Part shown: positions 6,481-15,507 of the stretch, one piece after another
How the letters are laid out: the number at the start of each line of letters is the position of its first letter
How positions within the stretch are numbered: the first letter of the stretch is position 1
Origin: Kiritimatiellia bacterium
GTDB lineage: Bacteria > Verrucomicrobiota > Kiritimatiellia > RFP12 > UBA1067
Direction of reading: 5' to 3'
Assembly: GCA_024405395.1 (NCBI GenBank)
Contig: JAKSOW010000022.1
Location: 1-35,965, forward strand
DNA: 35,965 nucleotides
Position numbers and translations under genes: made by a program
Notes under the pieces: generated by a model
The model's database searches: none
What the model saw: the letters and a program-made list of their open reading frames with translations, nothing else
What the model was told of the DNA's origin: nothing

Positions 6481-8034
6481 ATGAGTAAAGCACCCTATTT
6501 GCCGTTCGTCATTGCCTGTGGATTGGTTTTGTTGTTGCATATCATTTCATCTGCGTTTACTCCGTGGATGGATGAGGTACACATCGTCGAGATGGGGCGT
6601 CTCGCTGTTGGCTCTTGCACGGAGTCCATCCTTATTTCTCCGAATGGGATGTCTTCAGCGCCTCTCTATTACTTGGGACCCATGTGTCATGAGTTGGCGT
6701 TTCGGATGGGAGGGGTATATGCTGTGCGGATTCTGCCTGCACTGGCCCTTTGCCTTACGGCTATCTTTTTTCATCTTTGGATTGTGAGAAGTCGTCGTTT
6801 CCCAGAAGGATTGGCACTTGTATTTTCATTTGTGGTTCTTACGTTGCCGATCTTCGTGCAGTCTGTGCGCATGGTTCGCGTGGACATGGCGGTAATGGCA
6901 ATTTGCTTTCTTATTCTTTTCCTGATTGACCGTCCGCATGATCAACGGAGTCGGCTGCGGCTTGTTGGGGCCTCTTTATTGGCTGCATCTTCGCCCTTCC
7001 TTTGGCCTTCGGCAGTCATGCTATTCCCTCTCTATTGGGCTATTTGGTTCTCGCGATTACGGGATGCCCGGCGGTCGTTGCCCGATTATGGTATTGACAT
7101 TGGCGTGGGGGGGCTTGTGGCGTTGCTCACGGTTTCGGTGTTCCTCATTCCTGTGCGTGACCAGATTCCCCGTATGCTGGATGCGTTCAACGCCTATTTC
7201 AGTGGAGCTGGTGCCAGTTCCCCAGTCGGAAATGGCGCGGGTGTTTCCTGTTTGGAGATGATACGAGGGATGGTTGTTCTTGCCGTCAAAGAATCCACGC
7301 GCGCCCCGTTTTTCGTCTTGGTATTGCCTGTGGGGTTCGTCTGCATCTTGCGTCGTGCGCCGTTGATCTTCGGTGCCTATCTTGTTGCCTTGGGGATGGG
7401 GGTGCTAACGGGTCTCCACACGTTCCGCAATATCTTCCTCTTCCCCTATCTGCTCTTCTTTTTCTGTGAGGCGATCGTGTGGATTCTTCCGCGCTGGCCT
7501 TCCTGTGTACGCTGGTACTTGATCGGCGCGGTTGGCTATGGGTTTTTGCTTGGACCAGTTGCCTATGCTTTCTGGAGTAGACCTGAAAGACCAATCGAAT
7601 CGTCCGCTTGTTCCATGTTGCCGGCTGGTACGCGCGTTGTGAGCTTGGATTATGCCGCGTATTACCTAGGACGCCAAAACCATTGGCACCTTATGGCTTA
7701 CCCGCGTCCCTCGCAGATCGTGGAAGATCCTGCGCATTTGCTAAGGGAGTGTCAGGCTGTTGTCCTCCCGCCTATCTGCGACCATTATTGCGCCATTGAG
7801 GAATCATACACATTGTATGGGGGCTTGCGCTCACTCTGCCTCTCAGCGGCAAGGTATGATGCCGCCCAGGGGAAACGCTCATTCCTGGGGCAAATAGGCG
7901 AAGCATTCACCTACGACGATTTTCCGCAGGACACAAGAGACAAGCTTTTGTCGCGCCTTACGGAAATGGGCTTTTCTTTCTCGGGAGACGGTCGAATTGC
8001 TATGGCAGGCGGTATTTCCGCCAATGTCCATTAG
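6481..8034 (+). CDS. GT39-like (ArnT/PMT-type) membrane glycosyltransferase
   Basis: This 517-residue protein has roughly 10-12 membrane helices. Shortly after the first helix it carries the Asp-Glu motif in TPWMDEVHIVEMGR (D31, E32), the signature of GT-C fold enzymes such as ArnT and the PMT/GT39 family. These enzymes transfer a sugar from a polyprenyl-phosphate donor on the periplasmic side of the membrane. The C-terminal ~150 residues form a soluble domain. The gene follows the flippase after 99 nt with no strong promoter between, so it is probably in the same transcript. The gtrA-gtrB genes at 15544-16883 could supply its polyprenyl-phosphate sugar. Its stop codon overlaps that of the convergent SDR gene. 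The assignment is by topology and the DE motif; the acceptor is unknown. Confidence 0.7.
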   Translation: MSKAPYLPFVIACGLVLLLHIISSAFTPWMDEVHIVEMGRLAVGSCTESILISPNGMSSAPLYYLGPMCHELAFRMGGVYAVRILPALALCLTAIFFHLWIVRSRRFPEGLALVFSFVVLTLPIFVQSVRMVRVDMAVMAICFLILFLIDRPHDQRSRLRLVGASLLAASSPFLWPSAVMLFPLYWAIWFSRLRDARRSLPDYGIDIGVGGLVALLTVSVFLIPVRDQIPRMLDAFNAYFSGAGASSPVGNGAGVSCLEMIRGMVVLAVKESTRAPFFVLVLPVGFVCILRRAPLIFGAYLVALGMGVLTGLHTFRNIFLFPYLLFFFCEAIVWILPRWPSCVRWYLIGAVGYGFLLGPVAYAFWSRPERPIESSACSMLPAGTRVVSLDYAAYYLGRQNHWHLMAYPRPSQIVEDPAHLLRECQAVVLPPICDHYCAIEESYTLYGGLRSLCLSAARYDAAQGKRSFLGQIGEAFTYDDFPQDTRDKLLSRLTEMGFSFSGDGRIAMAGGISANVH

Positions 8035-8915
8035 TGCGCTGAAAGTCGAATGGCTTCCTGCAAAGGGATCTTCTGGCTGAGCCCCAACTCTTGGGAGACT
8101 CGTCGGATGTCGGGGAGATAGCAATTGGCTGCTCCGGGAACAGAGTCGTTCAAGACGCGTACTTTACTGGAGGACTTCAGCGTGTCGCGGACGAGAATGG
8201 CCAGATCGCGAATGGTGATTGCCTCGGCTGATCCGACATTATAGGGCCGGCTGGAAACACCATGCTCCAAAATGGTAAATAGCCATTCCACAAGATCGTC
8301 GGCGTATAAGTATGAACGAATCGGAGATCCGTCGCCCTTGATGATGATATCATGGCCCGCCAGGGCGTCCCTTATGAAATTCCCGATGGCGAAATGAGCC
8401 GTACGGTCGAGATGACGGCCCACGAAGGCAAAACAACGCGGCAGAAGGGTGTGGAGACCTGAGTCAGTCGCCATCTGTTCGGCGAGTAGTTTGGCCTGCC
8501 CATAGGCGGTGTAGGGATTCGAGTCGTCTGCTTCTGATATTGGGTGAGTGAATCCGCTGCCGTAAATTCCTCCCGAAGACACCATCATGAATCTGGCAGC
8601 ACCACATTTTCTCGCTTGTCGAATGGCATTGGCCGTACCATCGAGAATGATCGAGCGCATTTCGTCGTCTGGCACGTCGATGCGGGCGGGGGTGGCCGCG
8701 TGAATAACGTAGTCAAAGTGAGTGCTTCCGAGGTCGAATGTCCGGACATCACCGAGGATCTGCTTGTCGGGATAGCCGTATTTGAGCCCATGGCGCGACA
8801 AAATGGTAAAATCGTATGGGCTAGAATTGCGTGAGAAATAGTCCAGAATGGATTTGCCAAAGAAGCCGGTACCACCAGTGATGAGGACCTTTTTAGATGT
8901 GGAGTAGTGTGTCAT
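8031..8915 (-). CDS. NAD(P)-dependent extended SDR (sugar-nucleotide epimerase/reductase)
   Basis: From the ATG at 8915 the product has 294 residues. The longer frame from 9020 would overlap the upstream gene. Residues 13-20 (TGGTGFFG) are the Rossmann nucleotide-binding loop, S113/S114 (MMVSSGGIYG) supply the catalytic Ser, and Y138-G-Q-A-K142 is the YxxxK catalytic pair. This is a canonical extended short-chain dehydrogenase. It is the last gene of a minus-strand set making a CDP-3,6-dideoxy sugar with a ThDP enzyme. In Yersinia yersiniose synthesis a reductase acts after the ThDP enzyme YerE on the added acetyl group; this SDR is a candidate for that step. Alternatives are a 4-keto reductase or a 4-epimerase. 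Only 22 nt separate it from the preceding gene's stop. Confidence 0.75.
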   Translation of the reverse strand: MTHYSTSKKVLITGGTGFFGKSILDYFSRNSSPYDFTILSRHGLKYGYPDKQILGDVRTFDLGSTHFDYVIHAATPARIDVPDDEMRSIILDGTANAIRQARKCGAARFMMVSSGGIYGSGFTHPISEADDSNPYTAYGQAKLLAEQMATDSGLHTLLPRCFAFVGRHLDRTAHFAIGNFIRDALAGHDIIIKGDGSPIRSYLYADDLVEWLFTILEHGVSSRPYNVGSAEAITIRDLAILVRDTLKSSSKVRVLNDSVPGAANCYLPDIRRVSQELGLSQKIPLQEAIRLSAH

Positions 8916-8937
8916 GGTATTCTGTATGAATTCCAGA

Positions 8938-10236
8938 TTACGTACAAAATCCAAACACTTTTCTGATGCCCGTCCAAGGGCTTTGAAAGTGACATCTGAA
9001 TTCGTAAAGAAACACCGCAAGAAGGGTTGTGCCGGCTAGAAGGCAAAGGATTGAATAAATATCCAAAAGGAAGGGTGCCTGCGCTACAAGGATGAGTTTC
9101 TGGAATCCGAGGACATTGTTTACAAAGTCTTTGAAAAAGAAAATTACTGTCCATATGATGATCCAATGGCCATAGCCGCCTAGGTTATCTTGTGTCTGAC
9201 GTGAGGCTAGGTGAAAAGATAAATAGAAGCTGAGAGGCAATAAGTATTGCACGAAATTAATTCTGAATAGCAGTGCGAAAGAGAGAAACCAGGTGATGTG
9301 GAGGACAATGGCATGTTCAAAGATCGATCCTTTTCCTGATTTGTCGCAGAAACCTGGATAGAGGGATAATCCCGACAGGACTAAGGCAAACAGAAGAACA
9401 GCATTTTGCAAGAGTGCAGGGCCTGGGATGAAATACCAGATGTTACCGAGTTGAGTCTCAAAAGCGAGCATAGACAGCGTTCGCATATCTGACATGTCGC
9501 GCGTCGTTCGCATGTCGAAAGGGTTGTGCCCGATTGCCGAGCAGATCCCATAATAGAAAAGCAGGCCAAAGACAAAGGGGGTTAGTGTCCGCCAACGTCT
9601 TAACAGTGTGAACGGGACAAGGAAAAGGGGTACTACTAGTTTAGAAAGGAAGACTGCGACAAATGAAACGAGGGTGTGAATGATCCAACCTGCTTCGCGG
9701 ATATACAGTCTCAGAAATACGGCCGCCATAAGCAGATAGAAAGTCTCGTCTTGCGCACCCATCCAGGATACGAGAAGGCAAAAAGGTGATCCAAGGTAAA
9801 GAATAATTGAACGATTGGCGATTTCGGGGGTGTAGAGCTCTTTGAGAGATTTATGAAAAAGTCCCATGGCTGCCATTTCGCACAGTGTCCATGGCAGGGC
9901 TATTGAGAGTGGATTGTTCCAGAGAAAAGACGACAGAGCCAATATATACGAGAACCCTAAATGATAACCTGTAAGGCAGGTAATACCAGGAACCAGATGG
10001 TCGTCGACAATCCATCGAGACATGGTGTACCATTCGGGAAGGTCTCCAGGGTAAGTGCCGCCAAGTCTGCAGAATACCCATAGGACAACCACACGGAGAA
10101 GATAATAGGCTATGAATGTTTTGACCCCGAGACGGTTCCACCAGTGTTTGGAAACATAAAGGGCCAGCGAGAAGACGCCCAAACTTCCAAGGTAACGCAA
10201 AAGAAGTGAGAGAAGAAATAGTTGCTTGTAGGTCAT
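8938..10236 (-). CDS. Multi-spanning membrane protein, probable GT-C glycosyltransferase
   Basis: From the ATG at 10236 (MTYKQLFLLSLLLRYLG, beginning in the first membrane helix) this is 432 residues with about 10-12 hydrophobic helices. An early loop reads GGTYPGDLPEWYTMSRWIVD; an acidic residue in the first outer loop is typical of GT-C enzymes, and the overall shape recalls GT87/PIG-M-like proteins. The family call is tentative. The gene is much more AT-rich than its neighbours (23/60 G+C at both 9121-9180 and 9241-9300), suggesting separate acquisition. It lies 22 nt before the SDR gene and 243 bp after the ThDP gene. That gap shows no clear terminator or promoter, though TTGGCG-16 bp-TATCGT on the minus strand is a weak candidate. 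It could also be an unusual Wzy polymerase. Confidence 0.5.
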   Translation of the reverse strand: MTYKQLFLLSLLLRYLGSLGVFSLALYVSKHWWNRLGVKTFIAYYLLRVVVLWVFCRLGGTYPGDLPEWYTMSRWIVDDHLVPGITCLTGYHLGFSYILALSSFLWNNPLSIALPWTLCEMAAMGLFHKSLKELYTPEIANRSIILYLGSPFCLLVSWMGAQDETFYLLMAAVFLRLYIREAGWIIHTLVSFVAVFLSKLVVPLFLVPFTLLRRWRTLTPFVFGLLFYYGICSAIGHNPFDMRTTRDMSDMRTLSMLAFETQLGNIWYFIPGPALLQNAVLLFALVLSGLSLYPGFCDKSGKGSIFEHAIVLHITWFLSFALLFRINFVQYLLPLSFYLSFHLASRQTQDNLGGYGHWIIIWTVIFFFKDFVNNVLGFQKLILVAQAPFLLDIYSILCLLAGTTLLAVFLYEFRCHFQSPWTGIRKVFGFCT

Positions 10237-10479
10237 GGAAAATGGGTTTGTCGAATATTGACAGTATTTCGTCTTATGTCCTGACGATACCGAGGATTCA
10301 CATATCGCCAAAATTTGATGCGAAGGCAAGCGCTCGATTTTCTGGTGGTAACACAGGCACTATAGGTATCCTTCTGCATGGTAAGATAGTGGGACTTCGG
10401 ACGTCGGGATTGCGTAGAAATTAATTAAGAATTAAATCCGTCAAGTATTCCGTATCAACAGTTTTGTGGATGTGTCACA

Positions 10480-12306
10480 TTAAAAAGTAACATCCAAAGG
10501 CTTTATGATCATATTTTCACGAAATTCATCCCTGGGCAAGAATGGGAACATGTCTTCCAGGGGGGCGGAAACCATGCGCCCATCCGGCAGTCTCTTGGAG
10601 GCAGCCTTAGGGCCAAGCACTTCAAATGGATCCAACATCACCTCAACAAGTACGGGACCCTGGGTCCCGAAAACCTTCGGCAATTTCGTGTCTAGTTCCT
10701 GGTTGTTTACGAGTCTGAAATAGGGGATGCCATAGGCAGCCGCAAGTTTCTCAAATGATGGCAGAATGACACCTGATGTCGGCTCGGCCCCTACGAACTT
10801 TCCGCCGAAGAATGCCTTCTGGGTCGTTTTGATCGAAAGATAGCCGTCATTGTTGTAGATGAAGAGCTTCATTGGCACCCGATAGGTGAGAAGCGTCTGC
10901 AACTCTTGAAGATTCATCTGAATGGAGCCGTCACCCTCCATGCAGATGAGAGTCGGAAGGGGGCTATGAGATGTTGAGGGTTGCGCAGCGAGGGTGCCGA
11001 ACCAAGCGCCAATGGCTGCGGGGAGACCGTAGCCCATTGAGGCGCAGGCCTCGTTGGAGAACATCCGCATGCCTTTTCTGATGGGAATGGCCTGGAAGGT
11101 TGATGTGTAGGCGATACCGTTCGAGGTGACGAGCGTAACCGGATCCGACACATACTGCATGATCTTGCCAGGCAAAACATAACTTGATACGTAATCGGTA
11201 CGTTTCCTGTGCTCCGAAAGCACGACGGGATACTTCGCCTTCATGCGGCGACAGTACGAAAGCCAGTCCTCCTGCGCCGGAAGCGACGGTAGAAGGGCAT
11301 TCACCGCCCGCATGAATTCGCACGCATCGGCATTGATCTTGATGTCTGGACGGAAGGTCGGCTTGTTGAGCTCGTTCAGATCTACATCGACCATGATCTT
11401 TGTGGCTTCGCGGGCCACGGTGTCATAGGCGTAGCCGCAAATTCGAATTCCCATGCGAGTTCCAACTACAAGAAAGAGATCGGAATTTTGCATGATGAGA
11501 TTCGCAGGGCGTTCACCCAAGATGCCTGGGCGTCCAAAGAAGAGAGGGTGGTCCGAGGGAATGAGATCAATGCCCGAAATCGATGTCAACACAGGAATGT
11601 TTAATGATTCGGCAAAGGACAGAAAGATTTCTTCTGCCTTGGCGTTGCGTACGCCAGAGCCTACAATCATGGCCGGTCGTTTTGCATTTCTAAGCAGATC
11701 CACCACCTGTTCTATTTGTGCCGACAGAATCGGTATTGTCACAGGTGGGGGCACTGGTGGCGTACAGGGGGGAAAGTCGCAGGGGGCGGCCTGAATGTCG
11801 AGTGGAACGTCAATCCAGACGGGTCCGGGGCGTCCCTCTTGGCAGATTCTCCAGGCATCGGATAGCGCCTGAGGCACTTCTTCCGCTGACATGACAATCT
11901 TTGCGTACTTCGTCATCGGCTTGACGGAGTCTACAATATTGTATTCTTGATCTCCTAACGAGCGAAGCTTGAGCTCGGGCGCCGCTGTTATCATCGTCGC
12001 CCGCTTTGTCTGACCAGAGATCACGACCATCGGTACGGAATCAAGCCAGGCGCCCATTACTCCGGTCAAGGCGTTTGTGCCCCCCGGCCCTGTCGTGACA
12101 TTGACTACGCCCGGTTTTCCGCTGATGCGCGCATAGCCTTCGGCTGCCATGGCGCATGCTTGTTCATGCAGGTTACAGACATATTTGATGCGTGTTTCCT
12201 GGCCTAGGGCGTCATTGAGGTGCATCGCCCCCCCACCTGTCACCAGGAAAACATGATCGGTACCCCAATCCGCCAAAGTCTTCCATATATAGTCGGCGAC
12301 TCTCAT
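10480..12306 (-). CDS. ThDP-dependent acetolactate-synthase-like enzyme (YerE-like)
   Basis: The 608-residue protein has the three-domain plan of the acetohydroxyacid synthase/pyruvate oxidase family. The Pyr domain carries the catalytic Glu (E48 in NLHEQACAMAAEGYAR). The PP domain has the ThDP-Mg motif GDGS (458-461), with NN at 485-486 at the usual distance. In yersiniose synthesis YerE, a ThDP flavoenzyme, decarboxylates pyruvate and adds the two-carbon unit to C4 of a CDP-4-keto-3,6-dideoxyhexose. The immediate neighbours rfbH, rfbG and rfbF would make exactly that acceptor, and the start overlaps the rfbH stop as ATGA. No acetolactate synthase small subunit or other branched-chain amino acid gene is present. 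I therefore prefer the sugar-branching role over valine/isoleucine synthesis, but the sequence alone does not prove it. Confidence 0.75.
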   Translation of the reverse strand: MRVADYIWKTLADWGTDHVFLVTGGGAMHLNDALGQETRIKYVCNLHEQACAMAAEGYARISGKPGVVNVTTGPGGTNALTGVMGAWLDSVPMVVISGQTKRATMITAAPELKLRSLGDQEYNIVDSVKPMTKYAKIVMSAEEVPQALSDAWRICQEGRPGPVWIDVPLDIQAAPCDFPPCTPPVPPPVTIPILSAQIEQVVDLLRNAKRPAMIVGSGVRNAKAEEIFLSFAESLNIPVLTSISGIDLIPSDHPLFFGRPGILGERPANLIMQNSDLFLVVGTRMGIRICGYAYDTVAREATKIMVDVDLNELNKPTFRPDIKINADACEFMRAVNALLPSLPAQEDWLSYCRRMKAKYPVVLSEHRKRTDYVSSYVLPGKIMQYVSDPVTLVTSNGIAYTSTFQAIPIRKGMRMFSNEACASMGYGLPAAIGAWFGTLAAQPSTSHSPLPTLICMEGDGSIQMNLQELQTLLTYRVPMKLFIYNNDGYLSIKTTQKAFFGGKFVGAEPTSGVILPSFEKLAAAYGIPYFRLVNNQELDTKLPKVFGTQGPVLVEVMLDPFEVLGPKAASKRLPDGRMVSAPLEDMFPFLPRDEFRENMIIKPLDVTF

Positions 12307-13628
12307 GCGCAGAATTCCCGAATCGTTTTGATCATGTAATCCAGTCGTGTGTCACCCATGCCTGGATAGAGGCCAATCCAGAACGAATCATTCATGATCT
12401 TGTCGGTATTGACGAGCGGCACGGCGATGCGATAGTCGACACCTTCATGCAACGATTCAAAGCATGGGTGCTTGGTGATGTTGCCGGCAAAAAGGTTGCG
12501 CGTCTGAATGTTTTTTGACTCCAGGTGCTTCGCCAGATCATTGCGCGTGAAGCCGGCCTTGGACGTCACTGTCATCAGGAAGCCAAACCAGCTCGGCTCG
12601 GACTCTGGGTAAGGACGGAATATCTCAATCTGGGGAAGGTCTATGAGACCATTATAGAGTCGCGCGTAATTGGCCTTGCGTTTCTCGACGAACGCGGGGA
12701 CTTTTTCCAGCTGTGCACAACCGATGGCGGCCTGGAGATCGGTTGCCTTCAGGTTATAGCCGAAGTGCGAGTAGACATACTTGTGGTCATACCCTACGGG
12801 AAGTTTGCCAAATTGCTTTGTGAAGCGGCATCCGCACGTGTTGTCCTTGCCGGAAGGGCACCAGCAGTCGCGGCCCCAGTCGCGGATTGAAAGCGCTATT
12901 TTATTGAGAAGGGGGTTGCTGGTATAGACGGCCCCACCCTCGCCCATTGTCATATGATGCGGGGGGTAGAATGACGAAGTGCCGATGTCACCCCAGGTAC
13001 CGGTCAACTTGCCTTCGTAAGTGGAACCCAGCGCATCGCAGTTGTCTTCGACAAGCCACAGGTTGTGCTTTTCGCAGAATGCCTTCACGGCATTGATGTT
13101 GAATGGATTTCCGAGCGAGTGGGCGAGCATTACAGCTCTTGTCTTGGGAGACCAGGCTTGCTCAAGTTGGGCGACGCAGATGTTGGCCGTTTCCAGCTCC
13201 ACGTCCACGAAGACGGGTACCGCGCCATATTGGATAATGGGTGCAATGGTGGTGGGAAAGCCGGCGGCGACAGTGATGACTTCGTCGCCTCGTTTGATCT
13301 GGCGATCGCCAAGCAGAGGCGAGGTAAGCGTGGAGAAGGCGAGGAGATTGGCGGAGGAGCCCGAGTTCACCAGCAGGCAGAAACGCGTGCCAAGGTAATC
13401 GGCAAGGTCTTTTTCGAATTGGCGCGAATAGCGTCCATAGGTGAGCCAGAATTCAAGGGATGAGTCAACAAGATTGACTAGCTCCTGTTCGTTAAAGACG
13501 CGTCCCGCGTAATTGACTCGACTTTCCCCTGGCGAGAAGGAGGCATGTTGCTGGCGTTCATGTACCAGCCGATAATATTCGGCTGTCTTCGTGAGGATTT
13601 CTGCTTTGAGTTGGTCTGGAGTCATCAT
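12303..13628 (-). CDS. rfbH: CDP-6-deoxy-4-keto-glucose 3-dehydrase (E1, RfbH/DdhC/AscC type)
   Basis: This 441-residue protein has the aminotransferase-like fold of the DegT/RfbH group, with two changes that define the 3-dehydrase. The usual PLP-binding Lys is replaced by His (H224 in SSFYPPHHMTMGEGG). The cysteines C197, C255, C257 and C265 form a C-X57-C-X1-C-X7-C pattern, identical in spacing to the [2Fe-2S] motif described for E1 of Yersinia. It should use PMP and an electron-donating reductase (E3) to remove the C3 hydroxyl from CDP-4-keto-6-deoxyglucose. No E3 reductase gene is visible in this window, so electrons must come from elsewhere. It starts at MMTPDQ (the second ATG at 13625 is also possible), 12 nt after the rfbG stop. 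Confidence 0.92.
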   Translation of the reverse strand: MMTPDQLKAEILTKTAEYYRLVHERQQHASFSPGESRVNYAGRVFNEQELVNLVDSSLEFWLTYGRYSRQFEKDLADYLGTRFCLLVNSGSSANLLAFSTLTSPLLGDRQIKRGDEVITVAAGFPTTIAPIIQYGAVPVFVDVELETANICVAQLEQAWSPKTRAVMLAHSLGNPFNINAVKAFCEKHNLWLVEDNCDALGSTYEGKLTGTWGDIGTSSFYPPHHMTMGEGGAVYTSNPLLNKIALSIRDWGRDCWCPSGKDNTCGCRFTKQFGKLPVGYDHKYVYSHFGYNLKATDLQAAIGCAQLEKVPAFVEKRKANYARLYNGLIDLPQIEIFRPYPESEPSWFGFLMTVTSKAGFTRNDLAKHLESKNIQTRNLFAGNITKHPCFESLHEGVDYRIAVPLVNTDKIMNDSFWIGLYPGMGDTRLDYMIKTIREFCA

Positions 13629-13640
13629 GGAGATAAAAAG

Positions 13641-14717
13641 TTATTTGACTTCCGTTTGGCAATAGCTGTTGATCTGTGCTTGGCATAAGGTTCGGGCCGA
13701 CACATTTCCATATTTCCCCTTGTACCATTCGCTCGTTTCCCAAAGGGTGCGGTGGAAGTCCCAGCGCGGCCTCCAACCCAGAAGGCGAGTCGCTTTTCGG
13801 GAATTGAGCATCAGAAGTTTCGCTTCGTGAGGTGCTTGCGGATCTGTTCGGTCGATGACGTCAAATCCTCCTGTGGCAATTTGCAACTCACGCACGAGTT
13901 GGCCTACCGTCTTTACCGTGTCGCTGCGGGGACCGAAATTAAAGGCCTGGGCCAAGCTTGGATCGGCATATAGCTGCTCACCTAAAGTCAGGTACCCGCA
14001 TAATGGCTCCAGCACATGTTGCCAGGGGCGTGTGGATGCAGTGTTGCGTACAATGAGCGGTTCATTGGCGAAAAACGCGCGCATGGTGTCCGGCACTATG
14101 CGGTCAGGCGCCCAATCGCCTCCGCCGATGACGTTGCCCGCTCGTGCGCTGGCAACACTTACAGAAGAATCGGAATGAGAGAAGAAACTCCTCCGGTAGC
14201 TTTGGATGACGATCTCGCAGGCGCCTTTGGAGGCGCTGTAGGGGTCACTGCCGCCGAGCGGTGCGTCTTCGGTGAAGGGCGTGCCGCTCTCATCATTCTC
14301 GTAGACTTTGTCGGTGGTGATGCAGATGATGGCGCAACGCTGGTCAGGCGTTTGCGCGGCACGTATCGCCTCAAGAAGATTGACGGTCCCCATGACATTC
14401 GCGTCAAATGTCTCGCGGGGGGTACGATAGGACTCACGTACGAGTGGCTGCGCGGCTAGATGGAAAATAATGTCGGCTTGAGTGGTCTTCACGACGCGTT
14501 TGAGAGTCATGAAATCGCGAATGTCACCAATTGTGTGTGTGGCCAGACGGCGTGCGAGCTGGAGTTGGTTGAACAGTGACGGAACTGTTGGTGGCTTGAG
14601 GGCGAAACCATGTACTTCGGCTCCTAGCATCAACAGCCATTCGCAGAGCCACGAGCCTTTGAAGCCGGTGTGCCCTGTGACAAGAACCCTTTTCCCTTTA
14701 TAGCTGGCGAAATTCAT
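13641..14717 (-). CDS. rfbG: CDP-glucose 4,6-dehydratase
   Basis: The 358-residue product is a typical RfbG. It starts FASYKGKRVLVTGHTGFKG, with the Rossmann loop at residues 14-20, and includes LAAQPLVRESY and CITTDKVYEN. The catalytic Tyr-Lys pair is in DPYSASKGACEIV, and the C-terminal region contains TRPWQHVLEPLCGYL, characteristic of CDP-glucose dehydratases. It converts CDP-D-glucose to CDP-4-keto-6-deoxy-D-glucose, consuming the rfbF product and feeding rfbH. The gene is 6 nt from the rfbF stop and 12 nt from the rfbH start, so the three form one operon. Length and motifs are normal for the family and nothing is missing. Confidence 0.93.
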   Translation of the reverse strand: MNFASYKGKRVLVTGHTGFKGSWLCEWLLMLGAEVHGFALKPPTVPSLFNQLQLARRLATHTIGDIRDFMTLKRVVKTTQADIIFHLAAQPLVRESYRTPRETFDANVMGTVNLLEAIRAAQTPDQRCAIICITTDKVYENDESGTPFTEDAPLGGSDPYSASKGACEIVIQSYRRSFFSHSDSSVSVASARAGNVIGGGDWAPDRIVPDTMRAFFANEPLIVRNTASTRPWQHVLEPLCGYLTLGEQLYADPSLAQAFNFGPRSDTVKTVGQLVRELQIATGGFDVIDRTDPQAPHEAKLLMLNSRKATRLLGWRPRWDFHRTLWETSEWYKGKYGNVSARTLCQAQINSYCQTEVK

Positions 14718-14723
14718 TCGTTG

Positions 14724-15500
14724 TCACCAGACCTTCCAAGGGGCGTGTCCTTCGGCGTAAAGCCGTTCCAGTATGTCGTGCTCACGCATATTGTCCATAC
14801 ACTGCCAGAAGCCATGGTGCACGTAGCTCTTCAGTTCGCCCTCGGCTGCCAGTTTCTCCAGAGGTCCGCGCTCAAGAATGCAGGAGTCTCCTGTCAAATA
14901 GTTGAAGATTTCTGGGTTTAACACCATGTATCCGGCGTTGATGGGCGCAGCATCGGCAATTGACTTCTCGCGAAAGGCTCGCACGGAGTTGTTTTCTCCG
15001 ATGTCCAGAAAGCCTTTCTGCTGTTCTGGAACGACCGCCGTTAAAGTCGCGATCTTTCCGTGTGATCGATGAAATTTCACGAGCTCCTGGATGTTGACAT
15101 CACATACGCCATCGCCATAGGTCATCAGAAAAGGTTCGTTGCCGGTGTATTCTTTTATTCGGGCTAGGCGCCCTCCCGTCATTGTGGCGAGTCCCGTGTC
15201 TGCAATCGTCACTTTCCAGGGCTCGATATGGCTGTGGTGGACCGTAACAGACTCCCTGCCTGTCGTGAAGTCAAACGTCACATCGCTTTGGCGCAGGAAG
15301 TAATCCGCAAACCATTCCTTGATCATATGCTGCTTGTAACCGGCACAAATCACGAATTCACAGAATCCGTGGTGCGCATACGTCTTCATGATGTGCCAAA
15401 GAATCGGCATGCCACCGATTTCGACCATCGGTTTTGGCCGTTTGGCACTTTCCTCAGCAATGCGCGTTCCTGCACCGCCCGCCAATAAGACAACTTTCAT
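14724..15500 (-). CDS. rfbF: Glucose-1-phosphate cytidylyltransferase
   Basis: From the ATG at 15500 the protein has 258 residues, the usual size for RfbF. The N-terminus MKVVLLAGGAGTRIAEE, continuing to KRPKPMVEIGG, is the nucleotide-binding signature of the family. PILWHIMKTYAHHG and VICAGYKQ follow, and the end KSYVHHGFWQCMDNMREHD is diagnostic for CDP-glucose pyrophosphorylases. It forms CDP-glucose from CTP and glucose-1-phosphate. The 31 extra codons upstream run through the divergent promoter and are unlikely to be translated. The ATG is only 7 nt from the minus-strand -10 box in the 15508-15530 palindrome and has no Shine-Dalgarno, so the mRNA is probably leaderless. Confidence 0.93.
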   Translation of the reverse strand: MKVVLLAGGAGTRIAEESAKRPKPMVEIGGMPILWHIMKTYAHHGFCEFVICAGYKQHMIKEWFADYFLRQSDVTFDFTTGRESVTVHHSHIEPWKVTIADTGLATMTGGRLARIKEYTGNEPFLMTYGDGVCDVNIQELVKFHRSHGKIATLTAVVPEQQKGFLDIGENNSVRAFREKSIADAAPINAGYMVLNPEIFNYLTGDSCILERGPLEKLAAEGELKSYVHHGFWQCMDNMREHDILERLYAEGHAPWKVW

Positions 15501-15507
15501 GCCGATA

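Noticed and set aside
10480..12306. Housekeeping acetolactate synthase (ilvB)
   Set aside because: No small subunit or amino acid genes nearby, and it is translationally coupled to rfbH; the sugar role fits better, though not proven.
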